A DNA stretch of 64,000 bases, from the NCBI GenBank assembly GCA_035504415.1, contig DATJRY010000021.1, forward strand, positions 124,001 to 188,000. The letters run 5' to 3'. Positions 52,947-63,584 of the stretch are shown in pieces. The notes under the pieces are model-generated. The model was not told the DNA's origin and ran no database searches. It saw only the letters and a list, made by a program, of their open reading frames with translations. This DNA is from Candidatus Sulfotelmatobacter sp. (GTDB lineage Bacteria; Vulcanimicrobiota; Vulcanimicrobiia; Vulcanimicrobiales; Vulcanimicrobiaceae). How positions within the stretch are numbered: the first letter of the stretch is position 1; each line of letters starts with the position of its first letter. The position numbers and the translations under genes were made by a program.

Positions 52947-53956
52947 CCGCTTGCGCGATCCGCACGCGCCGGCGCGAGCGCCATTCGGACCAGGTCGGCG
53001 ACCAGCGGCGGGCTGACGTTGGTGCGCGCGATCCGATCGGCGTCGCCCAGCGCGGTCAACAGCCGCACGTACGCGGCCGGCTCGCGAGCCGGGAGCTGCG
53101 CCAAGCGCGCGCGCTGATCGGCGGCGAGCAGCGGGACGCTGCCGCCGAGCTGCAGCGCGACGTAATCGCGCGCCAGCGTCTTGACGGTCTCGAGGCCGGC
53201 TTCGAGCGTCGGGCGCGTCGCCCAACCCGCGGCGTCGGCCGCCTCACCCCGCGCGGCGGCGAAGAACCACTCGACGGCGGCGTCGCGCGTCGCGCCTTCG
53301 CCTTCTTCGAGGAAGGCCAGCGCGCGCGTCGCGCTGCCGTTTGCCACCGCGGCGGCCTGCCGCGCGTCGTCGGGAGCGATGCCGGCGCGCAGCAGCACGT
53401 CAACGACCTCGTCTTGCGCCAGCGAGGGAAACGTCACTTCGACCAAGCGTGACTTGATCGTCGGCAGCACGCGGCCCGGCGCGTAGCTCGTCACGATCAG
53501 CACGACGCCGGCCGGCGGCTCCTCGAAGAACTTCAGCAGCGCGTTGGCGGCCTCACGCGTGAAGTCCGCGTCGCCGAGCACGAACACGCGCATCCCGCCG
53601 GCGTACGAGTGCAGCGAGAGCTGCCGGACCAGATCGCGCGCGGTCGGCTCGTCGCTGTCGTGAAAGCCGCTGCCGTCGCGCTCGCCGATCTTGAGTTGCC
53701 CCTGCGCTGCGTAGAAGTCCGGATGCGTTCCCGCCGCGAAGCGCGTGCAGCCGGTGCAATGACCGCACCAGCCGAGCAGCGTGCGCTTGGGGGTGACGCA
53801 CAGCAGCGACTGCGCCAGCGCGCGCGCGAACGTCTTCTTCCCGACGCCCTGCGGACCGCTGAACAAGTAGCCGTGCGCGAGCGTGGCGGTCGTCAGGTGC
53901 TCGAAGAACGCGCGCGGACCGGCCGCGCCGATGACGTCGAAGGTGCCGTCGATCAT
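52943..53956 (-). CDS. holB: DNA polymerase III delta' subunit
   Basis: Clamp-loader subunit of the replicative polymerase. The 337 residues have an AAA+ domain with Walker [18 protein letters not shown], zinc-binding cysteines in GWCGHCTGC, and Walker B/sensor region [25 protein letters not shown]. Delta' normally lacks true ATPase activity, but this Walker A looks intact, as in many bacteria outside the enterics. [16 protein letters not shown] is the SRC-type region. It is coupled to tmk by a 4-base overlap, a common arrangement. Confidence 0.92.
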   Translation of the reverse strand: MIDGTFDVIGAAGPRAFFEHLTTATLAHGYLFSGPQGVGKKTFARALAQSLLCVTPKRTLLGWCGHCTGCTRFAAGTHPDFYAAQGQLKIGERDGSGFHDSDEPTARDLVRQLSLHSYAGGMRVFVLGDADFTREAANALLKFFEEPPAGVVLIVTSYAPGRVLPTIKSRLVEVTFPSLAQDEVVDVLLRAGIAPDDARQAAAVANGSATRALAFLEEGEGATRDAAVEWFFAAARGEAADAAGWATRPTLEAGLETVKTLARDYVALQLGGSVPLLAADQRARLAQLPAREPAAYVRLLTALGDADRIARTNVSPPLVADLVRMALAPARADRASG

Positions 53957-54609
53957 GGGTGCGCGCTCGCGCGGCGCTGCTCGAGCACGGCGCGGGCGGC
54001 CGCCCGGACGTGGTCCGGCGGCGCCACGCCGTCGAGCACATGGATGCGCGGGAACCGCTTGGCCAGCGCGAGATAGCCCTCGCGCACGCGCTGGTGGAAC
54101 GCGTCGTCCTCGCGCTCGAGACGGTCGGCGCCGCCGCGGGCGGCGACGCGCGCGCGAGAGAGCTCGACCGGGATGTCGAGCAGGAACGTGAGGTCCGGTG
54201 CGATGCGGCGCGTGGCGGCCAAGCAGATCTCCAGCAGCCCTTCCACGTCCAACCCGCGGCCGTACCCTTGATACGCAACGGTGGCGTCGAAGAAGCGGTC
54301 GCACAGCACGGTCGTCTCTGCCTTCAAGGCGGGCGCGATCCGTTCGGTGACGAGCTGCGCGCGCGAGGCGTTGACCAGCATCACCTCCGCCAGCGGATCG
54401 ACCGTGTACCGCGGGTCGACGAACAGCGCGCGCACGGCGTCGCCGAACGGCGTCCCGCCGGGCTCGCGCGTCACGACGACCTCTTCGCCGCGGGCGCGCG
54501 CGTCGGCCGCCAGCGCCGCGATCAGGGTCGATTTCCCGGCCCCTTCGATTCCCTCGAACGTAACGAGCACGTTTGGCCGGTTCGCGTCCGGGGGGAACGG
54601 CGCCCCCAT
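53953..54609 (-). CDS. tmk: Thymidylate kinase
   Basis: Phosphorylates dTMP to dTDP. The 218 residues have P-loop [20 protein letters not shown] motif region [28 protein letters not shown] and the lid region with [23 protein letters not shown]. Type assignment: Arg residues in the lid suggest an E. coli-like type II enzyme. The start ATG 54607-54609 is 21 bp from the divergent chemoreceptor gene; a few upstream residues ([11 protein letters not shown]) are not conserved family sequence. Confidence 0.93.
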   Translation of the reverse strand: MGAPFPPDANRPNVLVTFEGIEGAGKSTLIAALAADARARGEEVVVTREPGGTPFGDAVRALFVDPRYTVDPLAEVMLVNASRAQLVTERIAPALKAETTVLCDRFFDATVAYQGYGRGLDVEGLLEICLAATRRIAPDLTFLLDIPVELSRARVAARGGADRLEREDDAFHQRVREGYLALAKRFPRIHVLDGVAPPDHVRAAARAVLEQRRASAHP

Positions 54610-54630
54610 CGCGGGGAAACGAGCGGTTCC

Positions 54631-56760
54631 ATGGAGCGCTACCGGGCGGTGGCGGCCCGCTTTGCCCGACGCCGCCTGCTCGCCATCGTCATCTCGTTCC
54701 CCGCAGCTCTGATCTTCGTCACCTTCGTCGGCGTGTTCACCGTGCCGGAAGCAGAGGCGTGCTTCGGGCTCGCCGCGCTGCTGACGCTGATCGTGCCGAT
54801 CTACCAGACGATCGCGCTGCGCCGCGCACTGGCTCCCGTCCGCCGCGCGCTGACCGAAGGGGCCGGCGACGCACCTGCGATCGCCTCCCGCCTGCGCGGC
54901 CTGGTCCCGCACTTCGTGATCGCGTGGTTCCTCGCGTTCCTGGTGATCCCACTGATCGCGGTCCCGCTCGGAAACGGTCTGGTCGGCCTGCCCTCGGCGC
55001 AGAACCTGGTCGTCGGCGTGCTGGGGACGCTGCTGTGCTGGGCGATGTACGCCTCGCTGTTGAGCCTGGCGCTCGAAGAAGCGCTCGCGACCTGGGCGAC
55101 CCTGACGGCCGAAGCGTTGCATGCTCAGCTGCCGCCGCCGCGGGTCACCGCCGGCGGGATCGCCGGCCGGATCATCCTGGTCGTCACCGTCACCGCGGTC
55201 TTCGTCACCACCGTCACCGGCGCGATCGCCGTCCGCGGCGAGAGCAACGATCGCACGCTGGCCTTCGCGCTGACGTGCGTCGTCGTGATCGCGTACGCGT
55301 TCTTCGCCGCGCGCTTCCTGGCCGACGCCATCGCCGCGCCGCTCGGCAAATTGGCGCGCGCGCTCGATCGCGTCGCCGACGGCGACTTCGAAGCGCTGTC
55401 CGAGCTGCGCACGCTCCCGCGCACTTCCCACGAAGTCGGGATCGTGCTGCACTCGCTGGCGGGCGCCGAAGCGTCGCTGCGCGAGGTCTCGCACGCGGCC
55501 GTGCGGCTGGCCGACGGCGACCTGGCGACCACGATCACGCCGCGCGGCGAAGGAGATTTCCTCACCGCGGCGCTCGCGCGGTTGCTCGGCGCCGTGCGCG
55601 ACGTGCTGCGCGACGCACGCGGCGCCGCCGGCGCGCTCGACGCCGGCTCCGCCGACGCCGACGCGAACGCCGCCGAGCTGCGCGCGGTCAGCAGCGGCAT
55701 CGCGGACGACCTCCAGGCGACCTCGGCCAGCGTCGAAGAGCTCGAACGCACGACGATCGAGGCCGGCGCCGCCAGCGTCGACGTCGCGCACGCGGTCAGC
55801 ACCGTCCAAACCTCCGCCGACCGTCTCGAAGATCTGGTGCGCGACACCGCCGCCGCCCTGGAGCAACTCGCCAGCTCCGTCGAGCGCAGCGTCGAGATCG
55901 CCGGGACGATCCGCGCGCTCGCGCACACCGCCGAGGACGTCGCCACGCGGGCCGGCAACGCCCTCTCGGACGCGACCGGTTCCGGCGAACGCGCCGCCCT
56001 CGCCCTCGGCTCGACGCTCGAAGGGATCGAAGCCCTCCACGAAGCGTCCGAGCGGATCGGCGCGATCACCGAGACGATCGACGAGATCTCGGATCAGACG
56101 AACCTGCTGGCGCTCAACGCCGCGATCGAGGCGGCGCGCGCCGGCGACCACGGGCGCGGCTTCGCCGTCGTCGCCGACGAGATCCGCGGCCTGGCATCGC
56201 GCGCCGCGCAAGCCAACGCCGAGATCGCCGCCGTCGTGCGCGACGTGCAGCGCCGCACCGGCTCCGCCGTCGCTTCCACGCGCGAAGGCAACGAGGCCGC
56301 GCGCGCGGCACGCGCGGCAACCGGCGCCGCGTCGGACGCGCTCGGTGCGATTCGCCGCGACGTCGGCGAGGTCGCGCGCCGCCTGGACGACGTCGGTCAC
56401 GCCAACGACGAGCAAAAGAGCACGACCGAGGCGCTGATGCGCGCCACGACGGCCGTCCGCGAGCAAGCCGCGCAGAACCGCACCGTCGCGGACAACCTCA
56501 GCGCCCTCGCCGAGCACCTCGCGCGCGCGGCCTCGGAAGGCGCCGACGCCTCCACGCACACCCGTTCCCGCGTGGCCGCGCTGGTGCAGGCCGGCGAGAC
56601 CGTCGCCAGCGAGGCGGCCGCGCTGCTGCAGATGACCGGCACGCTGCGCGACGCCTCCGCCCGGCTCAACGCGGCGATCGCGCGCTTCCACGACGACCTG
56701 GTGCCGACGGCCGAGGTCGGCGCGTTGCGCGCGCCGACGGGCCAGCTCGCCCTGCGCTGA
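54631..56760 (+). CDS. Methyl-accepting chemotaxis protein
   Basis: Chemoreceptor of 709 residues. The N-terminal ~235 residues contain about six hydrophobic segments and no large periplasmic ligand domain, so it probably senses membrane or cytoplasmic signals. HAMP follows (about 230-285, [19 protein letters not shown]). The cytoplasmic coiled coil carries the conserved tip [20 protein letters not shown] with [18 protein letters not shown]. Ala/Arg-rich helices extend to the C-terminus; no CheR-docking pentapeptide is seen. No other chemotaxis genes lie in the window. Confidence 0.9.
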   Translation: MERYRAVAARFARRRLLAIVISFPAALIFVTFVGVFTVPEAEACFGLAALLTLIVPIYQTIALRRALAPVRRALTEGAGDAPAIASRLRGLVPHFVIAWFLAFLVIPLIAVPLGNGLVGLPSAQNLVVGVLGTLLCWAMYASLLSLALEEALATWATLTAEALHAQLPPPRVTAGGIAGRIILVVTVTAVFVTTVTGAIAVRGESNDRTLAFALTCVVVIAYAFFAARFLADAIAAPLGKLARALDRVADGDFEALSELRTLPRTSHEVGIVLHSLAGAEASLREVSHAAVRLADGDLATTITPRGEGDFLTAALARLLGAVRDVLRDARGAAGALDAGSADADANAAELRAVSSGIADDLQATSASVEELERTTIEAGAASVDVAHAVSTVQTSADRLEDLVRDTAAALEQLASSVERSVEIAGTIRALAHTAEDVATRAGNALSDATGSGERAALALGSTLEGIEALHEASERIGAITETIDEISDQTNLLALNAAIEAARAGDHGRGFAVVADEIRGLASRAAQANAEIAAVVRDVQRRTGSAVASTREGNEAARAARAATGAASDALGAIRRDVGEVARRLDDVGHANDEQKSTTEALMRATTAVREQAAQNRTVADNLSALAEHLARAASEGADASTHTRSRVAALVQAGETVASEAAALLQMTGTLRDASARLNAAIARFHDDLVPTAEVGALRAPTGQLALR

Positions 56761-56781
56761 AAGAGCGGTACCCGGGCGCCG

Positions 56782-57393
56782 TCACTGCGGAACGAACGTA
56801 CGCGCGCCGGCGTCGTACCGCAGGTGCAGGCGCCCGCCGGCCGCCGGTGAGATCAGCAGCGCGTTCGACGGTACGACGGGCGCGAAAGCGAAGCGCCGCA
56901 CGCCGCGCCCGACCCAGACGTGCAGACGCGGCACCGGCGCGAAGTCGGCCGAAAATCCGGCCGGCAAGAAACTCGCGGTGACCACGTCCGCGGCGACGAC
57001 GCCGTCGAGGGTCGCGGCCTGCAGCAGACCGACCAGCGCCGGCGTACGTGCGTCGTTGCGAACCTCGTAGTGCGCGGTGGGCGTCCCCGGCGCGAGATCC
57101 CCGGGGCCGAATCGCGTGCCGGAAAATGCGTAGCTGCGGCCGGGGAGTGCGCGTCGAACCACCGCATCGAGCGCCGGGCGCCGAGCGTCGCCGTTCGGTA
57201 GACGACCGCCGTACAGACCATAGCCGTCAGCCCATGCGACGCAGGACCGCGAACGGACGGGAAACCGCAGCCAGATCGCGCTGGGGTCGCTGGCCGCGCT
57301 GCAACGGGCAAGGAACACCTGTGCGCCGCTATCCGCCAGCGCGCTCGCACACGCCGGCGCGAACTCCACCACGAGTCGGTAGATTACCGGCAC
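56782..57393 (-). CDS. Hypothetical protein, about 203 aa
   Basis: Unrecognised protein with beta-rich, aromatic-containing sequence (YAFSGTRFGPGDLAPG, RLHVWVGRGVRRFAFAPVV, LHLRYDAGARTFVPQ). It has a slightly hydrophobic N-terminus but no clear signal peptide. GTG 57391-57393 is a guess. The frame is open to ATG 57480, which would overlap the divergent regulator gene by 22 bp. Codon pattern supports coding. Confidence 0.55.
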   Translation of the reverse strand: MPVIYRLVVEFAPACASALADSGAQVFLARCSAASDPSAIWLRFPVRSRSCVAWADGYGLYGGRLPNGDARRPALDAVVRRALPGRSYAFSGTRFGPGDLAPGTPTAHYEVRNDARTPALVGLLQAATLDGVVAADVVTASFLPAGFSADFAPVPRLHVWVGRGVRRFAFAPVVPSNALLISPAAGGRLHLRYDAGARTFVPQ

Positions 57394-57458
57394 GGTCGCG
57401 AGCGGTGAAGTGCCCGCCGGCGTCGTACTCTCGGGGCGAGAGGGAGCACCGTCGGCGT

Positions 57459-60284
57459 GTGGTGACTCGCGAAGCGGCATCCGATCGACTGACCGAGCTG
57501 GTCCGGGTTATGACGGACCGGCGCCCGCGCGTCCTCGTGGTGACGGCGCCCGCCGGCTACGAGAAGAACGTGTTCGTCGCCCGGTGCTCCGCCGCGATCG
57601 GCGCGGGAACGGTCTGCGATCTGGGCGACGGCGCCGCTCCCGACGAGGTCGCCGGCGCGATCCTCGACGCGCTCGTCGCCGCCGACGTCTCGACCGCGTC
57701 GCGCAACGCCGTCGACCGGCTCGTCGCCGGCCGAACGGAGGGGACGACGCGCGAAACCCTGCGCCGGCTGTGGCCCTTCGCCGCGCGCGACGAGCTGGTC
57801 GTGCTCGACGACTGGGCCGGCAATCTCGCCACGCCGTCGGGTGCCGAGCTGTTCGCGGAGCTGGTCGCGACCGCGCACCCGCAGCGCCGGCTGGCCATCG
57901 TCGCGCGGCACACGCTGCCGCCGGCCCTGCACCATGCCCTGGCCGAGCTCGACGTGTTGGCGGTCGGCGAAGCGGAGCTGGCGCTCGCGGAAGCCGACCT
58001 CGCCGCCGAGGCCGCCGCGCTCGGCGTCGGCGAGGAGGCGGCCGCGGTGTCGGCGCTCACGCACGGCTGGCCGCTGGTCTCGCGCGCCTTCCTGCGGCTG
58101 CGTGCCGGCGGCGCGCCGGACGAACTGTACGAAGCGGCGGCGAAGCTCGACCGCGCCACGCTGCTGCCGTTCGTCGTGCATCGCAGCGTCGCCGCGCTCA
58201 CGCCGCTCGCGCGCGATGCCCTGGCCGCCGCGGCGGTGCGGCGTGCCATCAGCCATCCGGACCTCATCCGCGTGCTCGGCGAGGAGTGCGACGACGCGAT
58301 TTGGGCGACGCTTCAGGCGCTGCCGTTCGTCGCGACTTCCGGCGAGCGGATCGTGGTTCATCGCGTGGCGCGCACGGTGCTGCGCGAGCGGTTCGCCGTC
58401 GCCTTCGAGACGGCGTACGAACGCACGCTGCGTTCGCTGGTGGGTGACGGCCGCTACACCGAGGGAGCTCACGTCGCGCTCGACGTCGGCGACGGCACGC
58501 GGGCGGCGGCGATCATCGACGCCGCCCCGCCTTACACCACCGCGCCCGTCCCCTTGCGCGAGTATGTGCGTATCATCGATCGGCTCGACAAGACGCACAT
58601 CACGCGGTTTCCGAACCTGTGGGTGGCGACGATCCCCTACCGCTGTTACGCCGTCGATGCGGCGACGTACGCGCGCGAGTCGGAGACGGTCTACTACTGC
58701 TTGCCGGCCGGTGCGCCAGCCGACCTGCGCGCGGCGACGCTGATGATCCTGGCCTCGGCGTACGTGAACCTCGGCCGTCTGAGCGAAGCCGACGCCCTGA
58801 TCGAAGACGCGCTGCACGGATTCGCGGCCGAGCCGTCCACGGCGCGCGCCTCGCTGCTGAACTTCACCGCGTCCCTGCGCGGCATCGAAGGCCGCTTCGT
58901 CCTGGCCCGCGCGCTCGCCGCGCAGGCCGTCCAAATCTCGCGCGATCGCTTCGGCGAAAACCAGACGCTGCACTACATCGAGGCGCACGAGGCGGCGTAT
59001 CGAGGACGGTTCGACCGGGTCACCGTCATCATCGACGAGCTGCTGCGGAGGCGGCGCGACGAGGAGCTGCCGCTGTACCTCGCCTACGTCGCGATGAATG
59101 GCGCCGTGTTCGCGTGGGTGAACGGCGACGACGCGGCGTTCGACCGCTACGAGACGATCTTCGAGAACACGCTCACGCCCGCGATCGAGGTCGGCATGGC
59201 GCCGCTCGTGGACGCCGCGCGCGGACGCCCGGTGCGCTTGCCGGAGGAGAACGCCTGGCCGCTGATCGCGGCCGGCGCACAGCTGTATCGAATCGGCCAC
59301 GCGGCGAGCGCCGACGATGCGCTCGACGCGGCGCGCCAGGCGGCGCGCGCGGCGGATCGTCGCGGAGAGCCGTACTTCCGACTGCTGGCGTACGTCGCGC
59401 TGTTCGAGTTGGGCGACGAGACGGAGCGCGAACAGGCGCGCGCCGCGATCGGCGCGATCGCATCGGCCGTCGAAAGCCCCGAGCTCCAGGCCGCCGTCGG
59501 CGGCCTGTTCGCCGGCGGCGACCTCGGGATGCTCGATGCCTACGTTCGCCGGCGCGTCCGGCGCGAGCGCGTCAGCCGCGAGCCGCACGTCGCGATCGAG
59601 CTGTTGGCCGGACGCGTCACGCGCGACGGAGCGGACGTGCCGTTCAGCGACAAAGAGTTCGAGCTGCTCACGCTGCTGGCGGCGACGCCGGGACCGGTCA
59701 GCCGCGACCGCATCGGCGAGGCGCTGTGGGACCACCTCGATCCCGAAGAATGGGCGAACAATCTCAAGGTGACGATCTACCGCATCCGTACGCGCTTGGG
59801 GCGCCGCGACGCGATCGTCGCGGACGGCGGCCGGCACCGCCTCGCACCGACGATCGAGATCGACCTGCGGCGCGCCGAGACGCTGGTGCGCGGCCGGTCG
59901 AGCACGCTCGACGACGACGTCCGCCGCGCGTTGCAAACGATCGTCGATACCCATCGCAACGGCATAGCTTCTCGCTATGAGCGGTACGCCTGGTCGCACC
60001 AGCTCGTCGCGCGCATCGCGGAGGTCGTGGGCACGGCGGCGGCCACACTCGCCGCGGACGCGCTGGCACGGGGGGCGACCGCCGAGGCACTGACACACGC
60101 GAGCTACGCCTCCGGGATCGACCCGCTCGACGAACGCGCCTGCGAGGCCACCATCCGTGCCCATCTCGCGGCCGGCGACCGAGATGCCGCCCGCCGCGAG
60201 CTCGCTCGTTACGGAACCTCGCTGCGGCGCGAGTTGGGCAGTGAGCCGCCCGCGCATCTGGTCGAGCTGGTACGACCGGTGTAG
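57459..60284 (+). CDS. Large SARP/AfsR-like regulator with degenerate P-loop and BTAD domain
   Basis: Transcription regulator of about 941 residues. The N-terminal STAND-type ATPase region begins LVVTAPAGYEKNVFVARC: the P-loop GxGK(T/S) is replaced by GYEKN (Glu35, Asn37), while the Walker B-like LVVLDDWAGN is kept. Residues about 380-700 look like TPR-type helical repeats. About 705-800 is an OmpR-type winged helix (PFSDKEFELLTLLAA, RDRIGEALWDHLDPEEWANNLKVTIYRIRTRLG). The end is a BTAD domain (YERYAWSHQLVARIAEV, YASGIDPLDERACEATI, ELARYGTSLRRELGSEPP). GTG at 57459 or 57462 starts it. Confidence 0.82.
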   Translation: MVTREAASDRLTELVRVMTDRRPRVLVVTAPAGYEKNVFVARCSAAIGAGTVCDLGDGAAPDEVAGAILDALVAADVSTASRNAVDRLVAGRTEGTTRETLRRLWPFAARDELVVLDDWAGNLATPSGAELFAELVATAHPQRRLAIVARHTLPPALHHALAELDVLAVGEAELALAEADLAAEAAALGVGEEAAAVSALTHGWPLVSRAFLRLRAGGAPDELYEAAAKLDRATLLPFVVHRSVAALTPLARDALAAAAVRRAISHPDLIRVLGEECDDAIWATLQALPFVATSGERIVVHRVARTVLRERFAVAFETAYERTLRSLVGDGRYTEGAHVALDVGDGTRAAAIIDAAPPYTTAPVPLREYVRIIDRLDKTHITRFPNLWVATIPYRCYAVDAATYARESETVYYCLPAGAPADLRAATLMILASAYVNLGRLSEADALIEDALHGFAAEPSTARASLLNFTASLRGIEGRFVLARALAAQAVQISRDRFGENQTLHYIEAHEAAYRGRFDRVTVIIDELLRRRRDEELPLYLAYVAMNGAVFAWVNGDDAAFDRYETIFENTLTPAIEVGMAPLVDAARGRPVRLPEENAWPLIAAGAQLYRIGHAASADDALDAARQAARAADRRGEPYFRLLAYVALFELGDETEREQARAAIGAIASAVESPELQAAVGGLFAGGDLGMLDAYVRRRVRRERVSREPHVAIELLAGRVTRDGADVPFSDKEFELLTLLAATPGPVSRDRIGEALWDHLDPEEWANNLKVTIYRIRTRLGRRDAIVADGGRHRLAPTIEIDLRRAETLVRGRSSTLDDDVRRALQTIVDTHRNGIASRYERYAWSHQLVARIAEVVGTAAATLAADALARGATAEALTHASYASGIDPLDERACEATIRAHLAAGDRDAARRELARYGTSLRRELGSEPPAHLVELVRPV

Positions 60285-60301
60285 CGCGACGCACAAAGAA
60301 C

Positions 60302-60326
60302 GGGCCACACGTAAAGCGTGCGGCCC
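60302..60326. terminator. Bidirectional terminator hairpin
   Basis: GGGCCACACG (60302-60311) and CGTGCGGCCC (60317-60326) pair over 10 bp with one A-C mismatch on the plus strand, which becomes a G-U pair on the minus strand. It lies between the convergent regulator gene and the Ycf45-like gene. Confidence 0.6.
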
Positions 60327-60356
60327 ATCGGTTACGGCGAGGTTACAGGGGCGAAG

Positions 60357-61940
60357 CTAGAGGTCGGGGCCCTTGAAGATCTTGACCCGCCGATTCGGCT
60401 CGAGCCCGGTCGACCGCGACTGCAGCCGGTATCGCTCGGCCAACTGATGCTGCATCCGCCGCACGTAGGAGGTCTGCGGCGTCAGCTCGACCGCCCGCGA
60501 GTCGAGCAGCACCTGATAGACGGCCTCCTCCGCCTCGCGCATGGCGATCTCTTCGACGTCGATGGACGGCAGGTTGAAGACGTCTTTGAGCGCCGACTGG
60601 ATCTGCGTGGTCGTGTTGGTCTTGATCGAGTAGATCGGAACGTTCTCGGCCGCGATCTGCTTGAGCCGCTCGGACTCTTTGCGTTCGAGCGTCTTGAGCG
60701 TCAGCACGACGTCGGCGTCGTCCCACTTGCGCGCGATGTTGGCGTGCACGCGCAGGTTGTGCACGGCGCGCTCGATCTTGTTGCGCGAGACCCCGTACGG
60801 GAAGATCATCAGCGGCTTGGAGTCCTCGTCGACGCTCTCACCGGCGGCGCCGAAGATCGCGTGATCGTCGTCGCGCGGCTGCTGCGTGAGCGAGCGCACC
60901 TTCTCCGAGGCGATGGCTTCGGGGTTGGCGTGCTGGAGGATGTCGATCGCGCCGCCGAGCGTGCGCTGGCGCACCTCGGGCTGCGGCGTGTAGCCGCGCA
61001 GCAGCGCGTCGACGACCTCGGCGACGTTCTGGTGGATCGCCAGGCGGTCGCGGTCTTGGATCTCGACGATGACGTCGAAGGTCGGCGGCTGCTTGCGCTC
61101 GAGGACGGTCTTGCGCGTACCGCGGCGGCGCGCTTCTTCGTCGGAGAGCGTGACCGCGCTGATCCCGCCGAGCAAATCCGAGAGCGTCGGATTCATCAGC
61201 AGGTTCTCGAGCGTCTGCCCGTGCGCGGTGCCGATCAGCTGCACGCCGCGCTCGGCGATCGTGCGGGCCGCGAAGGCTTCCGCCTCAGTGCCGATCTCGT
61301 CGATGACGATCACCTGCGGCATGTGGTTCTCGACCGCTTCGATCATCACGTTGTGCTGCAGGTGCGGATCCGGAACGGGCATGCGGCGCGAGTGACCGAT
61401 GCCGGAGTGCGGTACGTCGCCGTCGCCGGCGATCTCGTTCGAGGTGTCGACGATCACGACGCGCTTGCGGTCTTCGGCCAGGACGCGCGCGCACTCGCGC
61501 AGCATCGTCGTCTTGCCGACGCCGGGCCGTCCGAGCAGACAGATCGACTTACCGCTGCGCACGACGTCGAGCACGATGTCGATCGTGCCGTACACCGCCC
61601 TGCCGACGCGACACGTCAGTCCGACGATGCGTCCCGTGCGATTGCGAATCGCGCTGATACGGTGCAGGGTCTGCTCGATCCCGGCTCGATTGTCGCCGCC
61701 GAACGGCGAGAGTCGGGACACCACGTGCGCGATATCTTCCGCGGTCACCGGCGTCTCGCCCAGGAACACGAAATCGTCCTCGAAACGTGCTTCCGGCGCG
61801 CGGCCGAGATCGAGCACGACTTCGATGACGCGTTCGAGGTGGGGGAGACGGACGAGCGCTTGGCGGATCCCGAGGGGGAAGATATCGAGGAGCTGCGTCA
61901 GCTCCCGGTTCGGCACGAAGGACTCGGCGTTAACGGCCAA
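60357..61940 (-). CDS. Ycf45-like AAA ATPase with C-terminal R3H domain
   Basis: Nucleic-acid-binding ATPase of 527 residues, like cyanobacterial and plastid Ycf45 and related to SpoIIIAA. Walker A is LLGRPGVGKTTMLRE near 135-148, Walker B QVIVIDEIGTEAEA near 208-220, and IGTAHGQTLENLL follows (sensor region). SGIGHSRRMPVPDPHLQ is typical of the family. A central linker precedes the R3H domain at about 485-525 (RRMQHQLAERYRLQSRS, GLEPNRRVKIF). Start TTG 61938-61940 with GGAG 5 bases upstream. The cellular role of Ycf45 proteins is not settled. Confidence 0.9.
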   Translation of the reverse strand: MAVNAESFVPNRELTQLLDIFPLGIRQALVRLPHLERVIEVVLDLGRAPEARFEDDFVFLGETPVTAEDIAHVVSRLSPFGGDNRAGIEQTLHRISAIRNRTGRIVGLTCRVGRAVYGTIDIVLDVVRSGKSICLLGRPGVGKTTMLRECARVLAEDRKRVVIVDTSNEIAGDGDVPHSGIGHSRRMPVPDPHLQHNVMIEAVENHMPQVIVIDEIGTEAEAFAARTIAERGVQLIGTAHGQTLENLLMNPTLSDLLGGISAVTLSDEEARRRGTRKTVLERKQPPTFDVIVEIQDRDRLAIHQNVAEVVDALLRGYTPQPEVRQRTLGGAIDILQHANPEAIASEKVRSLTQQPRDDDHAIFGAAGESVDEDSKPLMIFPYGVSRNKIERAVHNLRVHANIARKWDDADVVLTLKTLERKESERLKQIAAENVPIYSIKTNTTTQIQSALKDVFNLPSIDVEEIAMREAEEAVYQVLLDSRAVELTPQTSYVRRMQHQLAERYRLQSRSTGLEPNRRVKIFKGPDL

Positions 61941-62145
61941 CGTGTCTCCTCGTCGACGTCTGATTTTCTGGCCGCCGCTCCCGTCGCCGGAAGTCGCGAC
62001 GGGAATGAGCCTTCCGCTCCGGCGGGTCGATTACCTGGAGCATCGTCATTTCGCATACCCGGCTTGAGCCCGAACGTTTCGGCGGTCGCCCCGTGCCCGA
62101 GGAAGCGCGCGGACCGCGCGCGCCGGCCGGCGAACGCGCGCCGGT

Positions 62146-62598
62146 ATGCCGCGCCGTTATTTCGAAGACTACGTCCCCGGCTCGTCCGCCGAGCTGGGCG
62201 CGCTGACCGTCGACCAGGACGAGATCATCGAGTTCGCCCGACGCTACGATCCGCAGCCGTTTCACACCGATCCCGAGGCGGCGAAGGCGACGCCGTACGG
62301 CGGCCTGATCGCCAGCGGCTGGCACACCTCGGCGATGATGATGCGGATGGTCGTCGAGCACTTCGTCGACGGAGAGACCAGTCTGGGCTCGCCCGGACTG
62401 GGCCCGATTCGCTGGCTGCGTCCGGTCCGGCCGGGCGACGTCCTGCGCGTGCGCGCAACCGTGCTCGAGGCGCGCCGTTCGCAGAGCAAACCCGACCGCG
62501 GCACGATCACGATCGAGGTCGACGTCGTCAATCAGAACGACGAGGTCGTGATGAAGGTCGAGAACTGGCTGGCGATCATCCAGACGCGACCGGCGTAG
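62146..62598 (+). CDS. MaoC-like (R)-hydratase
   Basis: Hot-dog-fold acyl-CoA hydratase of 150 residues. The hydratase-2 motif is present as EFARRYDPQPFHTDPEAAK, containing the catalytic Asp and His, followed by YGGLIASGWHT. LRPVRPGDVLRVRATVLEARR is the second family block. It likely hydrates enoyl-CoA in lipid or fatty-acid breakdown; the exact substrate is open. Its 3' end overlaps the convergent nitronate monooxygenase-like gene by 23 bp. Confidence 0.88.
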   Translation: MPRRYFEDYVPGSSAELGALTVDQDEIIEFARRYDPQPFHTDPEAAKATPYGGLIASGWHTSAMMMRMVVEHFVDGETSLGSPGLGPIRWLRPVRPGDVLRVRATVLEARRSQSKPDRGTITIEVDVVNQNDEVVMKVENWLAIIQTRPA

Positions 62599-63550
62599 CC
62601 GTCAGCGCGCGCAGCGCCGCGTCGTACTCGCGGACGAGCCGCGCGACCAGCTCGGCGGCGGTCGGCACGCGGTCGACCACGCCGATCCCTTGACCCGAGC
62701 CCCAGATGTCGCGCCAGGCCTTGGCCTCGCGCGTCGAGCCGAAGTTCATCGCCGACGGATCGCTGAGCGGCAAGTTGTCCGGGTCGAGACCGGCGCGTTC
62801 GATCGACGCGCGCAGATAGTTGCCGTGCACGCCGGTGAACAGGTTGGTGTAGACGATGTCGGCCGCGCTCGAGGCGACGATCGTGTCCTTGTACTCGGCC
62901 GGCGCGTGCGCTTCGGCGGTGGCGATGAAGGCCGAGCCCACGTAGGCCAGGTCGGCGCCCATCGCGCGCGCCGCCAGCACCGAGCGGCCGTTGGCGATCG
63001 CGCCCGAGAGCGCGAGCGGGCCGTCGAACCAGGCCCGGATCTCTTGCACCAGCGCGAACGGTGACCAGGTCCCGGCGTGGCCGCCGGCGCCCGCGGCGAC
63101 GGCGATCAGCCCGTCGGCGCCCTTTTCGATCGCCTTGCGCGCGAAGGTGTCGTTGATGACGTCGTGCAGCACGATGCCGCCGTAGGAGTGGATCGCCTCG
63201 TTGACCTCGGGCCGCGCGCCCAGCGAGGTGATGACGACCGGCACCCGGTGCTCGACGACGACCTGCAGGTCGTGCATCAGCCGGTCGTTCGACTTGTGGA
63301 CGATCAGGTTGACGGCGTGCGGCGCCGACGGGCGCTCCGGATGCGCGGCGTCGTGCGCGGCGCGCGCTTCCTCGATGCGGCTCAACCACTCACTGAAGAG
63401 CGGGGCCGGCCGAGCGTTGAGCGAGGGGAAGGCGCCGACCACGCCCGCCGTGCACTGCGCGATGACCAGGTCGGGCTGCGAGATGATGAACAGCGGTGCC
63501 CCGATGACGGGGACCGCGAGCCGAGCGGGCTCGAGCGCGCCGGAGAGCAT
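62576..63550 (-). CDS. Nitronate monooxygenase-like FMN protein
   Basis: TIM-barrel FMN enzyme of 324 residues (NMO/FabK superfamily). Blocks: VPVIGAPLFIISQPDLVIAQC near the N-terminus, VVGAFPSLNA, ADGLIAVAAGAGGHAGTWSP with the conserved His, PLALSGAIANGRSVLAARAMGADLAYVGSAF binding FMN phosphate. The GGHAG motif and length match class I nitronate monooxygenases, which detoxify propionate-3-nitronate. The superfamily also includes 2-nitropropane and enoyl-reductase activities, so the physiological substrate is unsure. Confidence 0.85.
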   Translation of the reverse strand: MLSGALEPARLAVPVIGAPLFIISQPDLVIAQCTAGVVGAFPSLNARPAPLFSEWLSRIEEARAAHDAAHPERPSAPHAVNLIVHKSNDRLMHDLQVVVEHRVPVVITSLGARPEVNEAIHSYGGIVLHDVINDTFARKAIEKGADGLIAVAAGAGGHAGTWSPFALVQEIRAWFDGPLALSGAIANGRSVLAARAMGADLAYVGSAFIATAEAHAPAEYKDTIVASSAADIVYTNLFTGVHGNYLRASIERAGLDPDNLPLSDPSAMNFGSTREAKAWRDIWGSGQGIGVVDRVPTAAELVARLVREYDAALRALTATPVASG

Positions 63551-63584
63551 GCGCTCTCGTTGCGCGCCTCCGCTCGCCGTCCTG

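Noticed and set aside
61399-62067. Plus-strand frame opposite the Ycf45-like gene start
   Set aside because: Ser/Arg/Pro-rich composition without ribosome site; the opposite strand carries conserved ATPase sequence.
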